DNA of 6,689 nt from JBFKOL01 sp041628815 (lineage in GTDB: Bacteria > Bacteroidota > Bacteroidia > Chitinophagales > Saprospiraceae), in NCBI GenBank assembly GCA_041628815.1, contig JBFKOL010000246.1, positions 1 through 6,689 on the forward strand. The letters are read 5' to 3'. A program made the translations under genes and the position numbers. Below the pieces are notes generated by a model that was not told the origin of the DNA, ran no database searches, and saw nothing but the letters and a program-made list of their open reading frames with translations. How positions within the stretch are numbered: the first letter of the stretch is position 1; the number at the start of each line of letters is the position of its first letter. Of this stretch, positions 6,286 to 6,689 are shown piece after piece.

Positions 6286-6689
6286 ATGAAACCTCTTCTA
6301 TTTGCGATTTCAATGGTATTGGTCACGCCTTTTGCAACGGCACAGGTGCCCTATGCTTTCAATTACCAGGGCTTGGCCCGTGACGCCAACGGGGATCCTC
6401 TGGCCGAGAAGGAAATTTCGCTCCTGGTCAGTATCATCAGTGGTTTTGCAGAGGGCAATATTGAATTCCAGGAAGAACATGTCGTGATGACCGATGAGTA
6501 CGGGCTGTTTGCTATACGGGTAGGAGAAGGGACTTACCTGCTTGGTAATCCACGCAACCTGGACTGGGGAAACAATAGCTTCTTTCTTCGCACGGAAATG
6601 GATCCCGAAGGAGGTGAAAACTATATCGATATGGGCACCAGCCAGCTCTTTTCGGTCCCTTATGCCCTCTTTGCGGCGGAAGCGGGCAA
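6286..6689 (+). CDS. Secreted fibre/adhesin-like protein, 3' truncated by window edge
   Basis: 134 residues are visible and the frame is still open at the right edge. The start is the ATG at 6286, four bases after the stop of the large gene, which implies one transcript and possibly coupled translation. MKPLLFAISMVLVTPFATAQ is a signal peptide with cleavage after ATA19. Then come FNYQGLARDANGDPLAEK (25-42), a strand-rich body (ISLLVSIISG, GLFAIRVGEG) and GTSQLFSVPYALFAAEA (117-133). This opening is characteristic of a large family of exported Bacteroidota proteins, which often continue into collagen-like, coiled-coil or endosialidase-chaperone-type tail-fibre regions and frequently end in a T9SS tail. 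The C-terminal part, which would decide its fate, is outside the window. It probably acts at the cell surface, perhaps as an adhesin or structural fibre; that role is inferred. Confidence 0.9.
   Translation, partial: MKPLLFAISMVLVTPFATAQVPYAFNYQGLARDANGDPLAEKEISLLVSIISGFAEGNIEFQEEHVVMTDEYGLFAIRVGEGTYLLGNPRNLDWGNNSFFLRTEMDPEGGENYIDMGTSQLFSVPYALFAAEAG

Noticed and set aside
6302..6487. Plus-strand open frame of 61 codons
   Set aside because: It is in a different frame from the fibre-like gene starting at 6286, whose signal peptide and FNYQG/GTSQL motifs are clear over the same bases.

Overview
The window comes from a member of the Bacteroidota, most likely a Saprospira/Lewinella-type environmental lineage (an inference from gene content only). 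The evidence is a C-terminal type IX secretion (T9SS/Por) sorting domain, a seven-bladed SBBP-type propeller behind a DUF7948-like domain, a 'FNYQG...GTSQLFSVPYALFA' fibre-type gene, an outer-membrane barrel ending in Phe, a TAnnTTTG-like -7 promoter element and the absence of strong Shine-Dalgarno sequences.

Layout: positions 44-628 (minus strand) hold a small outer-membrane beta-barrel protein. An AT-rich divergent spacer follows (629-860). Positions 861-6281 (plus strand) hold one very large gene for an exported protein of 1806 residues. Four bases later, at 6286, a second exported protein begins and runs off the right edge; it is clearly coding although no stop is reached in the window.

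The large protein is the remarkable object. Read in order, it has a signal peptide (1-27), a DUF7948-like beta domain (about 32-229), a propeller in which seven blade motifs can be counted (about 230-672), a beta-rich linker (about 673-819), a lipase-type alpha/beta hydrolase with a recognisable Ser-Asp-His triad (about 820-1264), and a domain that lines up motif by motif with the class II nucleotidyl cyclase toxins: anthrax edema factor, Bordetella CyaA and especially Pseudomonas ExoY (about 1304-1690). It ends in a T9SS sorting domain (about 1721-1806). The cyclase-like region keeps the phosphate-binding Arg/Lys residues, the TADYD metal-binding aspartates and the catalytic-loop His, but departs from the family at two nucleotide-contact positions.

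Taken together, this looks like a secreted or surface-attached multidomain effector combining a lipase and an ExoY-like cyclase, co-transcribed with a fibre or adhesin-like protein. Its target, activating cofactor and route into any target cell cannot be read from the window. Residue numbers below count from the ATG at 861. Family comparisons are from memory of the sequences, not from a search.
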